DNA from: Candidatus Omnitrophota bacterium
Lineage (GTDB): Bacteria > Omnitrophota > Omnitrophia > Omnitrophales > Aquincolibacteriaceae
Assembly: GCA_023247135.1 (NCBI GenBank)
Contig: JAHFHB010000097.1
Span: 1-7,137, forward strand
DNA: 7,137 bases
Direction: 5' to 3'
Shown: piece by piece, positions 1 through 5,653 of the stretch
How the letters are laid out: each line of letters opens with the position of its first letter
Numbering within the stretch: the first letter of the stretch is position 1
Notes under the pieces: generated by a model
What the model was told of the DNA's origin: nothing
Database searches by the model: none
What the model saw: the letters and a program-made list of their open reading frames with translations, nothing else
Made by a program: the position numbers and the translations under genes

Positions 1-2
1 CG

Positions 3-548
3 GGCGTCAACTGGGCGGATATGGCGGTGCTGTCGGGTGCAAGCGTGAATTGGGCGGATCTGTCGGGCATGAGCACGGCGAATGTGAATTGGGCCGATAT
101 CGGCGTGCTCAGCAAAGCCAATGTGAACTGGTCGAACGTGTCGGTGATGGCCGCGGCCAATATTAATTGGGCGGATATGGAAATTCTCAGCAAAGCCGGC
201 GTGAACTGGGGTGATTTCACCGTATTGACGAGTGCCCATATCAACTGGGCGGATATACAGCAGCTTTCCGATGCCAACGTAAACTGGAATGACCTCGAGG
301 TACTTTCCAATGCCCATGTGAACTGGGCGGATATTTCGGTGCTGTCTGATGCCGGCATCAACTGGGACGATCTTCAGGTGATGAGCGCTTCCAATATCAA
401 CTGGGCAGATCTGTCCTACATGACCGGCACGGGGCTTAACTGGGTGGATCTTAAGGGACAGACCATTGCGCACGTGAACTGGACGGATGTTGCGCGCATG
501 AGCGCCTCCGGCGTGAATTGGGCCGATATTGCCACGCTTGGCGAGCGT
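3..548 (+). repeat. Fourteen tandem 39-bp units encoding 13-residue VNWAD repeats
   Basis: Units abut without spacers, starting at 3, 42, 81, 120 and so on every 39 bp to 510. Examples of units are GVNWADMAVLSGA (first), NVNWADIGVLSKA (third), HINWADIQQLSDA (seventh) and GVNWADIATLGER (fourteenth). Asn-Trp is invariant in all fourteen; the Asp two residues after Trp is Asn only in unit 4. Codons vary freely between units (aac/aat before the invariant tgg; gtg, gtc, atc and att before that), so the array is old and held by selection on the protein rather than recently expanded. It continues beyond the left edge. The hydrophobic positions 2, 4, 7, 10 and 13 would suit a solenoid or a regular helical repeat; which one cannot be told from sequence alone. 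Confidence 0.95.
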
Positions 549-1424
549 ATCAACAGTCTGATGGACGATATGACCACCACGATGGATTTGGCCAGCCAAA
601 TTTCATGCGTGGTGGGAACCACCGCGGACACGTCCTCAACGAATTCACTTTACGGCAAGATTCTGGCGCTGACCGATTCGATCGATGAATTCGATGTGGA
701 TTCAATTAACGGGCTCTCCGAAAAAATCGACGCAATGAGAACGACGGATCTTGCTAATATTCAGTCAGCCATTGATGAAATGGATGCGTCCGTTGGGACC
801 AAGCTGGATAATGTGGAAGCGCTGCTTGGGACAACCGCCGATACAAAGTCGGAAGAGACCGTTTTTGGAAAAGTGGCGAGTATGGCGGACCTTGTCAGCC
901 AGGTGAGCGCATTGCTGGGTACTTCAGCGGATAAAGCGACAACTACGACGTCGGTGTTCGGCCGGCTGGCCAAATTGCAGTCCGCGTCTGAAGACCTGGA
1001 CGGAACGGCGATCAAGATTAAAGATGAAGTCGAAAACATCCGGGCGGAACTCGGAACCAAGGGTTCTCATGAAACGGTGGCCGCGGGCTTGCAGAATCTC
1101 AAGACGCTTCTGAATCAGCTCAATGATATTTCGACCAAGATTGCCGAGACCAGTGCGGACACGAATAGTTTAACCAAGGATGTGATTAACAAGATCATTG
1201 ATTCGACGAATAACAGCATGGATGCCCTGGGATTCATCGGAAGCAAAATAGACAAGATCACGGCCGAGCAGGCGACGAACAAAGAGCTGGTTGAAGCCAA
1301 ACTGGAAGAAGTCAAGACCTTCCTGATTTCCATCAAGGAGGCGACTGCCGTTTCCCGCATCAAGGACGACGACAAGACGGAACAGGCTGTGGTCAAAGCC
1401 TGGCTTGAATCCGGGGAGAAATAA
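3..1424 (+). CDS. Tandem-repeat (VNWAD) protein with helical tail, 5'-truncated
   Basis: I do not recognise this family. The reading frame is open to the left edge (first whole codon at 3) and the first codons already spell a repeat unit, so the ATG at 21 lies inside a repeat and is not the true start. The visible 473 residues divide in two. Bases 3-548 encode fourteen abutting 13-residue units, roughly x-[VI]-N-W-A-D-[ILV]-x-x-[LM]-S-x-A, with Asn and Trp present in every unit. Bases 549-1421 encode a mostly helical, coiled-coil-like tail rich in A, D, E, K, L, S and T, containing a second, looser repeat (LGTxAD...FGK). No membrane segment is visible, and any signal peptide would lie outside the window. 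The gene ends with TAA 83 bp before the membrane-protein gene on the same strand. Repeats plus coiled coil suggest a structural, scaffold or surface filament role; that is inference. A link to the ATPase rests on position only. Confidence 0.85.
   Translation, partial: GVNWADMAVLSGASVNWADLSGMSTANVNWADIGVLSKANVNWSNVSVMAAANINWADMEILSKAGVNWGDFTVLTSAHINWADIQQLSDANVNWNDLEVLSNAHVNWADISVLSDAGINWDDLQVMSASNINWADLSYMTGTGLNWVDLKGQTIAHVNWTDVARMSASGVNWADIATLGERINSLMDDMTTTMDLASQISCVVGTTADTSSTNSLYGKILALTDSIDEFDVDSINGLSEKIDAMRTTDLANIQSAIDEMDASVGTKLDNVEALLGTTADTKSEETVFGKVASMADLVSQVSALLGTSADKATTTTSVFGRLAKLQSASEDLDGTAIKIKDEVENIRAELGTKGSHETVAAGLQNLKTLLNQLNDISTKIAETSADTNSLTKDVINKIIDSTNNSMDALGFIGSKIDKITAEQATNKELVEAKLEEVKTFLISIKEATAVSRIKDDDKTEQAVVKAWLESGEK
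609..1098 (+). repeat. Second, dispersed degenerate repeat (LGTxAD...FGK) in the helical tail
   Basis: Three clear copies and one weak copy occur at about 609-659 (VVGTTADTSSTNSLYGK), 822-872 (LLGTTADTKSEETVFGK), 912-965 (LLGTSADKATTTTSVFGR) and 1048-1098 (ELGTKGSHETVAAGLQNL, poor). Each follows a stretch of heptad-like helix and is followed by another. Spacing is irregular (about 71 then 30 residues between the first three). The motif looks like a Gly/Thr-rich turn linking helices. I do not recognise it as a named domain. Confidence 0.7.
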
Positions 1425-1432
1425 GTCCAAAG

Positions 1433-1453
1433 CCGGGGGATGGGCCCTCCCGG
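1433..1453 (+). terminator. Weak GC-rich hairpin after the repeat-protein gene
   Basis: A 7-bp stem (CCGGGGG pairing with CTCCCGG, one G-U pair) encloses a 7-nt loop, starting 9 bases after the TAA stop. No run of T follows, so it is not a standard intrinsic terminator. It could attenuate or mark the end of the upstream transcript, or protect its 3' end. If it does not terminate, the repeat-protein gene and the ATPase genes could share a transcript. Confidence 0.3.
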
Positions 1454-1482
1454 TGTGAAAGTTAGGACTTAGGCCCTACGCC

Positions 1483-1512
1483 CTTACAGCCGATAAATAC
1501 AGGGGTTATGAT
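1483..1512 (+). promoter_or_regulatory. Possible sigma-70-type promoter for the membrane protein/ATPase operon
   Basis: CTTACA (1483-1488, 4 of 6 matches to TTGACA) lies 18 bp before TATGAT (1507-1512, 5 of 6 matches to TATAAT), inside the only sizeable intergenic gap near the start of the operon. The -10 box overlaps the ATG at 1508. A transcript from it would start around 1518-1520, so translation would then have to begin at the ATG at 1544. Matches of this quality occur by chance, so this is tentative. Confidence 0.3.
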
Positions 1513-2869
1513 ATTATACGGCTTTCGGGATACTTACAGGTTCATGGGTGGCAGGCGGGCATTTGTCCGTCTGGCGGCTTTCTTCATGCTTGCTGCGCTC
1601 TGCGGCCCCCTCTGGGCCGCAGAGGACCTCAAACTCAAGATTCTTGCCGTCAATCCCTCCTCCAGCAAAAAAATAAGCTCTGACGTGACCAACATGCTGC
1701 CGCCTGAAATTACAGCGGCGGACGTCGTGGATGCGGGCGGGCTCGAGGTCAAGTACGACCCCGAAGCTAAAAGCTATTTTGTCAGCGGCAAAGTCGATCT
1801 CGCCCCCAAAGAATCAAAAACCATTGTGGTCACCATTCGGGATGTCTGGAAAATCCCGGCGGAGAAAATTGAAACGGTTCGCGGGGACATCAGCCGCAAG
1901 CATGAAGCGTTGAAAGGCACCAAGTTCGAATCGACCGGCGAACTGCTTTATGCCAAAGCGGTGGAAAGCATCGACCAGATCGAAGCTTCGCAAAACCAGG
2001 CGGGCGGCATCCGCAAGCGTATTGAACTTTATCGCGCCAACAATAAACGGCTGGAAGATTTACAGCAGGACATTCTCTCGATCGGAACGCTGCAAAAAAT
2101 GGAGGGAGTCCCTGACGGAGAAATTCGGACGGCCAAATTTCAGATCGACGCCGAAAACCCTGCGGGGGAGCCTCGCACCATGACCATCCGCGCCGATTTA
2201 CCGCGCGAGATCAAAAGCGAGGATGTGCTGGACGCCCAGGCCTTTTCCATTCTCTATGACGATACTAAAAACCGTTATGCGCTCGAAAAACAGGACGAGT
2301 TTAAAGCCAGCGAAAAAAAATCCTATCAAATCGTGCTGCGCGACATCTGGTTTATCCCGCCGAAGGATCTGGCCTATTTACGCAAGCAGACAGACAGCCT
2401 TGAGAAACATTTTGCCGCGAGTAAATATGAGCAGTATGCTAAAGAGACGACGGCCAGCATTCGCGCGTACCTGACCGAAATCGATGCGCTTCAGGACGAA
2501 GTGGCGGAGAGCTCCATTCAGGATCGTGTGCGCGCCTACACCTTGAACAGCCAAAAACTCAATCTGGTCAAGCTGAAATTAAAAGAATTGCAGGACTTAC
2601 TTCTGGAATTGCCGCTGCAAGTCACTGAGGAGAAATCTAACTTCAGAAAGATGGTGCAGGGCATTAAGGAAATCCAGAAAGTTCCGGTGGTGGCCAAGAT
2701 TTTGACCATGGGGATAGACCCCAACCTGGCGACGACCTGGTGGATTATTCTCGGCATTGTGGCGTTCGTGATGATTCTGGCGACGATTTTTTATGTGACC
2801 TGGCTGGGGAAATTGAAGAAAAATGCGTACGAAAAACCAGCCGAAGGGGCGGGTGAGAAAAAAGCATGA
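1508..2869 (+). CDS. Type I membrane protein with duplicated ectodomain, coupled to ATPase alpha
   Basis: I do not recognise this family. The 453-residue protein has a signal peptide (hydrophobic core about residues 18-36, cleavage probably near A37/A38), a large exported region, one membrane helix (about 411-433, beginning WWIILGIVAF) and a short Lys/Glu-rich cytoplasmic tail. The exported region is an internal duplication with a 167-residue period: each half has a probable beta domain ending in a D[VI]W-x-IP motif (D112 and D279), followed by about 80-90 residues of charged helix, probably a coiled-coil hairpin. From L64/L231 the halves align without gaps through this motif. The stop overlaps the alpha start (ATGA), so the two are translationally coupled, suggesting that the protein is stoichiometric with the ATPase or physically part of it. 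An in-frame ATG at 1544 (M13) gives a more standard 25-residue signal peptide and may be the real start; 1508 is the longest option. It resembles none of subunits a, b, I, Q or R. Confidence 0.85.
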   Translation: MILYGFRDTYRFMGGRRAFVRLAAFFMLAALCGPLWAAEDLKLKILAVNPSSSKKISSDVTNMLPPEITAADVVDAGGLEVKYDPEAKSYFVSGKVDLAPKESKTIVVTIRDVWKIPAEKIETVRGDISRKHEALKGTKFESTGELLYAKAVESIDQIEASQNQAGGIRKRIELYRANNKRLEDLQQDILSIGTLQKMEGVPDGEIRTAKFQIDAENPAGEPRTMTIRADLPREIKSEDVLDAQAFSILYDDTKNRYALEKQDEFKASEKKSYQIVLRDIWFIPPKDLAYLRKQTDSLEKHFAASKYEQYAKETTASIRAYLTEIDALQDEVAESSIQDRVRAYTLNSQKLNLVKLKLKELQDLLLELPLQVTEEKSNFRKMVQGIKEIQKVPVVAKILTMGIDPNLATTWWIILGIVAFVMILATIFYVTWLGKLKKNAYEKPAEGAGEKKA

Positions 2870-4362
2870 GCGAATACCGTTACAAAGAGTACGGCACGGT
2901 CAAGGGGGTTAGCGGTTGTATTGCCGCGGTCACCGGACTGCAGAATTGTTTTCTGGGCCAGCTGATCAAGTTTGGCTACGGCACCGAGGGTGTGATCATG
3001 GGCTGCGACCTGCTGGAATCCAAAGTGCTGATCGTGAAAGAAAACGAGCCCATTCTTCCCGGCAGCCGGGTGACCGCCACCATGGAACCGTTCAACATGC
3101 AGGTGGGTGCGAACCTTATCGGCCGCATCATCAATCCGCTGGGAGAAGCGATGGACGGCCAGGGGGTGATCAAACCGGAAGCGTATATCCCGTATTTCAA
3201 TACCTGCCCGCCTATCATGGAACGCAAGGGCTTGACCCGGCCGGTTGAAACGGGAGTGAAGCTTGTAGACACCATGCTGCCGATCGGCAAGGGCCAGCGC
3301 ATGCTGATTCTGGGCGACAAAATGACGGGCAAGACCACGGTCTTGACGGACATGATCCTGAATCAAAAAGGCAAGAATGTCATTTGTGTTTACTGCGCGA
3401 TCGCCAAAACGCGCTCGGCCATGCTGCGCGTGGTGGATCTTTTCAAGGATAAAGGCGTTTTTGAATATACCATCATTCTGCAGGCGCCCGCGTCTTCTTC
3501 GCCGGGGCAGCAGTATCTGGCGCCTTATGCCGCCTGTTCGGTGGCCGAGTATTTCATGTATCAGGGGAAAGATGTTTTCGTGGGCTTTGATGATTTCACG
3601 AAGCATGCCTGGGCTTACCGCGAGCTTTCGCTTTTAATGCAGGTACCGCCGGGCCGCGACTCCTATCCCGGGGACATTTTTTATCTGCATTCGCGCATGA
3701 TTGAGCGTGCGGCACAATGCGACGAAAAGCGTAATTGCGGGTCCGTGACGTTTGTAGCCATCGTGGAACTGCTGGAGGGCGACTTGACAGCCTACGTGCC
3801 GACGAACCTGGTCTCCATGACGGACGGCCAGATTGTGCTCAGCATGCCGCTTTTTAACGAAGGGTTCCGCCCGGCCGTGGACATTGGTCTCTCCGTTTCA
3901 CGCGTGGGAACCAAAGTGCAGACGAAGGCCATGAAAAAGGTTTCTTCAAAACTGCGCCTTGAATTCATTCAGTTCAAGGAGCTTTTGCGGTTGAGTAAAC
4001 TGCAAACCGGCGGGCAGTCGGAAGAAACACGCGAAAAACTGAATGCCGGGAAGGTACTCCAGGCGCTTTTGACCCAGCCGCCCAGCGCGCCGGTCAGCCA
4101 GGATGTTCAGGTGGTTGCGTTTTTAGCCAAAGATAAAGGCTTGCTGAAAAAATTTGAAACACAGGAACAGGCCCGCGAGTTCCTGGGCCGGGTCGATGAG
4201 TTTTTTAACAAGCACGACCCCTCGATTTTTAAACGATTGCGTGAGTTGAAGGATTTACCCAAAGACCTGGAAGCCGATATGCTGCGGGTGGCTGGCATGC
4301 TGGTGGACGAGGTTTCGGCTAAACAGGCAGCCCAGGCGGAAGCCGAAGTGGAGCGGGGCTGA
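2866..4362 (+). CDS. atpA: F-type ATPase subunit alpha, N-terminally short and divergent
   Basis: Non-catalytic nucleotide-binding subunit of the F1 head, alternating with beta on the cytoplasmic side. In 498 residues it shows the N-terminal beta-barrel (G10 onward, GTVKGV), the nucleotide-binding domain with Walker A GDKMTGKT (150-157; E. coli has GDRQTGKT), Walker B region FDDF (241-244; usually YDDL), VPPGRDSYPGD followed by LHSRMIERA, and the arginine finger in SVSRVG (R346) followed by QTKAMKK. A helical C-terminal domain ends in an Ala/Gln/Glu-rich tail. These mark alpha rather than beta, FliI or V-type B. The N-terminus lacks about 19 residues present in E. coli alpha, the helix that docks delta; another roughly 11 residues are missing after the LHSR motif. 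The ATG overlaps the preceding stop; a weak GGTGAG lies 8 bp upstream. Lys and Thr of the P-loop are present, so nucleotide binding is likely kept. Gln to Met in the P-loop is unusual. Confidence 0.97.
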   Translation: MSEYRYKEYGTVKGVSGCIAAVTGLQNCFLGQLIKFGYGTEGVIMGCDLLESKVLIVKENEPILPGSRVTATMEPFNMQVGANLIGRIINPLGEAMDGQGVIKPEAYIPYFNTCPPIMERKGLTRPVETGVKLVDTMLPIGKGQRMLILGDKMTGKTTVLTDMILNQKGKNVICVYCAIAKTRSAMLRVVDLFKDKGVFEYTIILQAPASSSPGQQYLAPYAACSVAEYFMYQGKDVFVGFDDFTKHAWAYRELSLLMQVPPGRDSYPGDIFYLHSRMIERAAQCDEKRNCGSVTFVAIVELLEGDLTAYVPTNLVSMTDGQIVLSMPLFNEGFRPAVDIGLSVSRVGTKVQTKAMKKVSSKLRLEFIQFKELLRLSKLQTGGQSEETREKLNAGKVLQALLTQPPSAPVSQDVQVVAFLAKDKGLLKKFETQEQAREFLGRVDEFFNKHDPSIFKRLRELKDLPKDLEADMLRVAGMLVDEVSAKQAAQAEAEVERG

Positions 4363-4646
4363 TGGCGGAAACTTTCAGGCTGAGGGTCATGAGTTTGATG
4401 CGGGTTTTGTACGATGACGAAGTCAAGTCGGTTTTTTTGCAGGGGGATGAAGGCGAGTACGAGCTGCTTCCGTTTCATTACCCGCTGATGGGAGCGCTGC
4501 TCAATAGTGATATCAAGATTTCCGGGGCGGATCCGATCACGATTAAATGCGGCGTGGTCATGTTCGATAATAACAGCTGTATCATTATTTGCGAAGAGCA
4601 TGAAACCGAGAAGATGCTCTACGGTGCGGGCGGTAAGACGAAATGA
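4362..4646 (+). CDS. atpC: F-type ATPase epsilon-like subunit, beta-sandwich only
   Basis: Central-stalk subunit that would sit on gamma and touch the c-ring. The 94 residues cover the N-terminal beta-sandwich of epsilon: a FRLRVMS opening strand, EVKSVFLQGDEGEYELLPFH (20-39, matching the family's V-x-V-x-G-x-x-GE-x-GILPGH pattern, with H39 kept), then LNSDIKI and a GVVMFDNN-like strand pair. Bacterial epsilon is normally about 130-140 residues; the C-terminal helical hairpin that inhibits ATP hydrolysis is absent, so epsilon-type autoinhibition is not expected. The start codon shares one base with the alpha stop (TGATG), with GGAG at 4350-4353. Placement directly after alpha, rather than after beta, is unusual. 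Similarity is modest; the call rests on the motif and the operon. Confidence 0.85.
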   Translation: MAETFRLRVMSLMRVLYDDEVKSVFLQGDEGEYELLPFHYPLMGALLNSDIKISGADPITIKCGVVMFDNNSCIIICEEHETEKMLYGAGGKTK

Positions 4647-4651
4647 GGAGG
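4646..4651 (+). promoter_or_regulatory. Perfect Shine-Dalgarno site for subunit c
   Basis: AGGAGG sits 7 bases before the ATG at 4659 and overlaps the last base of the epsilon stop. It is the strongest ribosome-binding site in the window, fitting the need to make about ten or more c copies per enzyme from the same message. Confidence 0.8.
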
Positions 4652-4658
4652 ACTCCTT

Positions 4659-4874
4659 ATGAGTAACGCGATCACCATTATTGCCGTGATGTTTATTGCG
4701 GTGATGGGGCCCGCCATTGTGATTTCTGTGGTCGGGTTTGCCAGCATTAAATCGCTTGGACGCAATCCCTCGGCTGCGCCCAAAATTTATCTGGGTGTCA
4801 TCCTGATGCTGATTTTTGCCGAGGCGACCTCCGTGATTGCTTTGCTGGTGGTGTTCCAGCTTTTTAAACCCTGA
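4659..4874 (+). CDS. atpE: F-type ATPase subunit c (proteolipid)
   Basis: Forms the membrane rotor ring that carries ions. The 71-residue protein is a two-helix hairpin: helix 1 about 5-32, polar loop with G-R35-N36-P37 (family RQP/RNP), helix 2 about 43-69. The ion-carrying carboxylate is E55, exactly 20 residues after the loop Arg, as in Ilyobacter tartaricus (R45/E65). The Na+ ligand Gln32 of Ilyobacter aligns with I22 and Ser66 with A56; only Thr67 has a counterpart (T57). Protons are therefore the more likely ion (inference). The helix-1 GxGxGxG motif is largely lost: aligned positions read V15, G17, A19, V21, S23. P18 aligns with Pro28 of Ilyobacter. No signal peptide or extra hairpin is present. 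Spacing to b is 41 bp. Confidence 0.95.
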   Translation: MSNAITIIAVMFIAVMGPAIVISVVGFASIKSLGRNPSAAPKIYLGVILMLIFAEATSVIALLVVFQLFKP

Positions 4875-4903
4875 GTTTTGTGAATCCGGAAAGTTGATCT
4901 GAA

Positions 4904-4910
4904 AGGAAGG
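4904..4910 (+). promoter_or_regulatory. Shine-Dalgarno site deciding the GTG start of b/delta
   Basis: AGGAAGG lies 5 bases before GTG at 4916. This supports the GTG, since the next in-frame ATG (4931, residue 6) would remove part of the single membrane helix and sits much further from the site. Confidence 0.6.
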
Positions 4911-4915
4911 TTCTT

Positions 4916-5650
4916 GTGCTGATTCAATTCATGATTTTGCAGGTGATTGTCTTTTCAGCCGTGATTTATTTTATGAAGCGTATTTTATCGCGTGACACGC
5001 AAACCGCAGAAACCCGCCTGAACCAGGTCTATGAAGACCTGGTGGAAAAACAGAAGCAGCTGGCGCAAAAAATCGAAGAGGCGGAGAAAGAATACACCAC
5101 GCGCAAGGATGAGGCTGCGGCCATTGTCGATAAAATGAAAAAAGAAACCCAGTTGGCGCTTACGGAAAAAGAAGACAAGGTGCTGAAAGAAGCCAAGGCC
5201 CAGGCGGATGAAATGGTGGCCAAGGCCCGCGCTTCGGCCGATGAGCTGCAGAAGCGTATCCGCAAGGAGGAGGGCGCCAAGCTTCTTGATTATGTCTCCA
5301 ATCTGGTGACGGCTTGCTTTACGCCGTCGATGCTTGAGGTGCTGCACAAGGTGATGGTGAAGGAATTTGTGGAAAAAGGCGACAAACTTGATTTTTCCAA
5401 CGTGAGCACGGACGTGACAAGCATGACGATCAAGACGGCCATGCCGCTCACCGATGAAGAAAAAAAAGCCATTGACGATTTGGTGAAAGCCAAAATCAAG
5501 CGGGAGATTCAGAGCGAGCAGAAAATCGAGCCCAAGGTTGTAGCGGGGGTGGTGATCGAGTTTGGCACGCTGCTTCTGGACGGCTGTTTTGCCAGCGCGG
5601 TCAATGATGCCAACCTCAGCCGGAAGAAGCAGCTTGAAGAAGAGGATTGA
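4916..5650 (+). CDS. atpF: F-type ATPase b subunit fused to delta C-terminal domain (peripheral stalk)
   Basis: Peripheral-stalk stator. The 244 residues run: one N-terminal membrane helix (about 2-20, no periplasmic extension), a long charged coiled coil (about 25-125, rich in E, K, A and Q), a short helical region (about 125-160), then a domain matching the C-terminal part of delta/OSCP (about 168-235). The match is close to E. coli delta: KTAMPLTDEEKKA corresponds to the 'A-x-x-L-S' strand/helix, KIEPKVVAGVVIEFG (203-217) to KIDKSVMAGVIIRAG, and D222-G223 to its 'IDG'. The N-terminal six-helix domain of delta is missing. Long b subunits with a delta-like end and no separate delta gene are known from the alternative N-ATPases (alternate F1Fo subunit B family), the nearest comparison, whereas mycobacterial b-delta fusions keep the whole of delta. 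The start is GTG. Only one b-type gene is present, so a homodimer is expected. Confidence 0.92.
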   Translation: MLIQFMILQVIVFSAVIYFMKRILSRDTQTAETRLNQVYEDLVEKQKQLAQKIEEAEKEYTTRKDEAAAIVDKMKKETQLALTEKEDKVLKEAKAQADEMVAKARASADELQKRIRKEEGAKLLDYVSNLVTACFTPSMLEVLHKVMVKEFVEKGDKLDFSNVSTDVTSMTIKTAMPLTDEEKKAIDDLVKAKIKREIQSEQKIEPKVVAGVVIEFGTLLLDGCFASAVNDANLSRKKQLEEED

Positions 5651-5653
5651 CGC

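Noticed and set aside
3..548. CRISPR-like array of direct repeats
   Set aside because: The 39-bp units abut with no spacers, differ at synonymous positions and encode a continuous protein repeat.
3..548. Pentapeptide-repeat (A[DN]LxG) solenoid
   Set aside because: 'ADLSG' appears by chance within units, but the period is 13 residues and the invariant core is Asn-Trp, not the five-residue pattern.
21..1424. Complete gene starting at the ATG at 21
   Set aside because: The same frame is open to the left edge and bases 3-41 already encode a full repeat unit, so this ATG is an internal Met of a 5'-truncated gene.
1508..2869. Lipoprotein signal peptide (Cys at residue 32)
   Set aside because: The residues before the Cys (Ala-Ala-Leu) do not fit a lipobox, and an ordinary cleavage site follows near A37/A38.
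2791..3606. Long antisense open frame (271 codons) across the membrane protein/alpha junction
   Set aside because: It lies opposite well-conserved alpha sequence, its translation is His/Arg/Phe-rich with no domain pattern, and it is explained by codon bias of the + strand gene.
2866..4362. Flagellar or type III secretion ATPase (FliI/SctN), or V-type B subunit
   Set aside because: Alpha-specific motifs (GD-x-x-TGKT, PPGR-x-x-YPGD, SVSRVG, QTKAMKK) and adjacent epsilon, c, b/delta, gamma and beta genes identify an F-type alpha.
4107..4601. Antisense open frame over the alpha 3' end and epsilon
   Set aside because: Opposite two recognised genes, low-complexity translation, no convincing ribosome-binding site; a shadow frame.
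4916..5650. V/A-type E-subunit stalk protein
   Set aside because: A membrane helix at the N-terminus and a clear delta C-terminal match (KIEP-x-V-x-AGV-x-I...DG) fit an F-type b/delta hybrid better.
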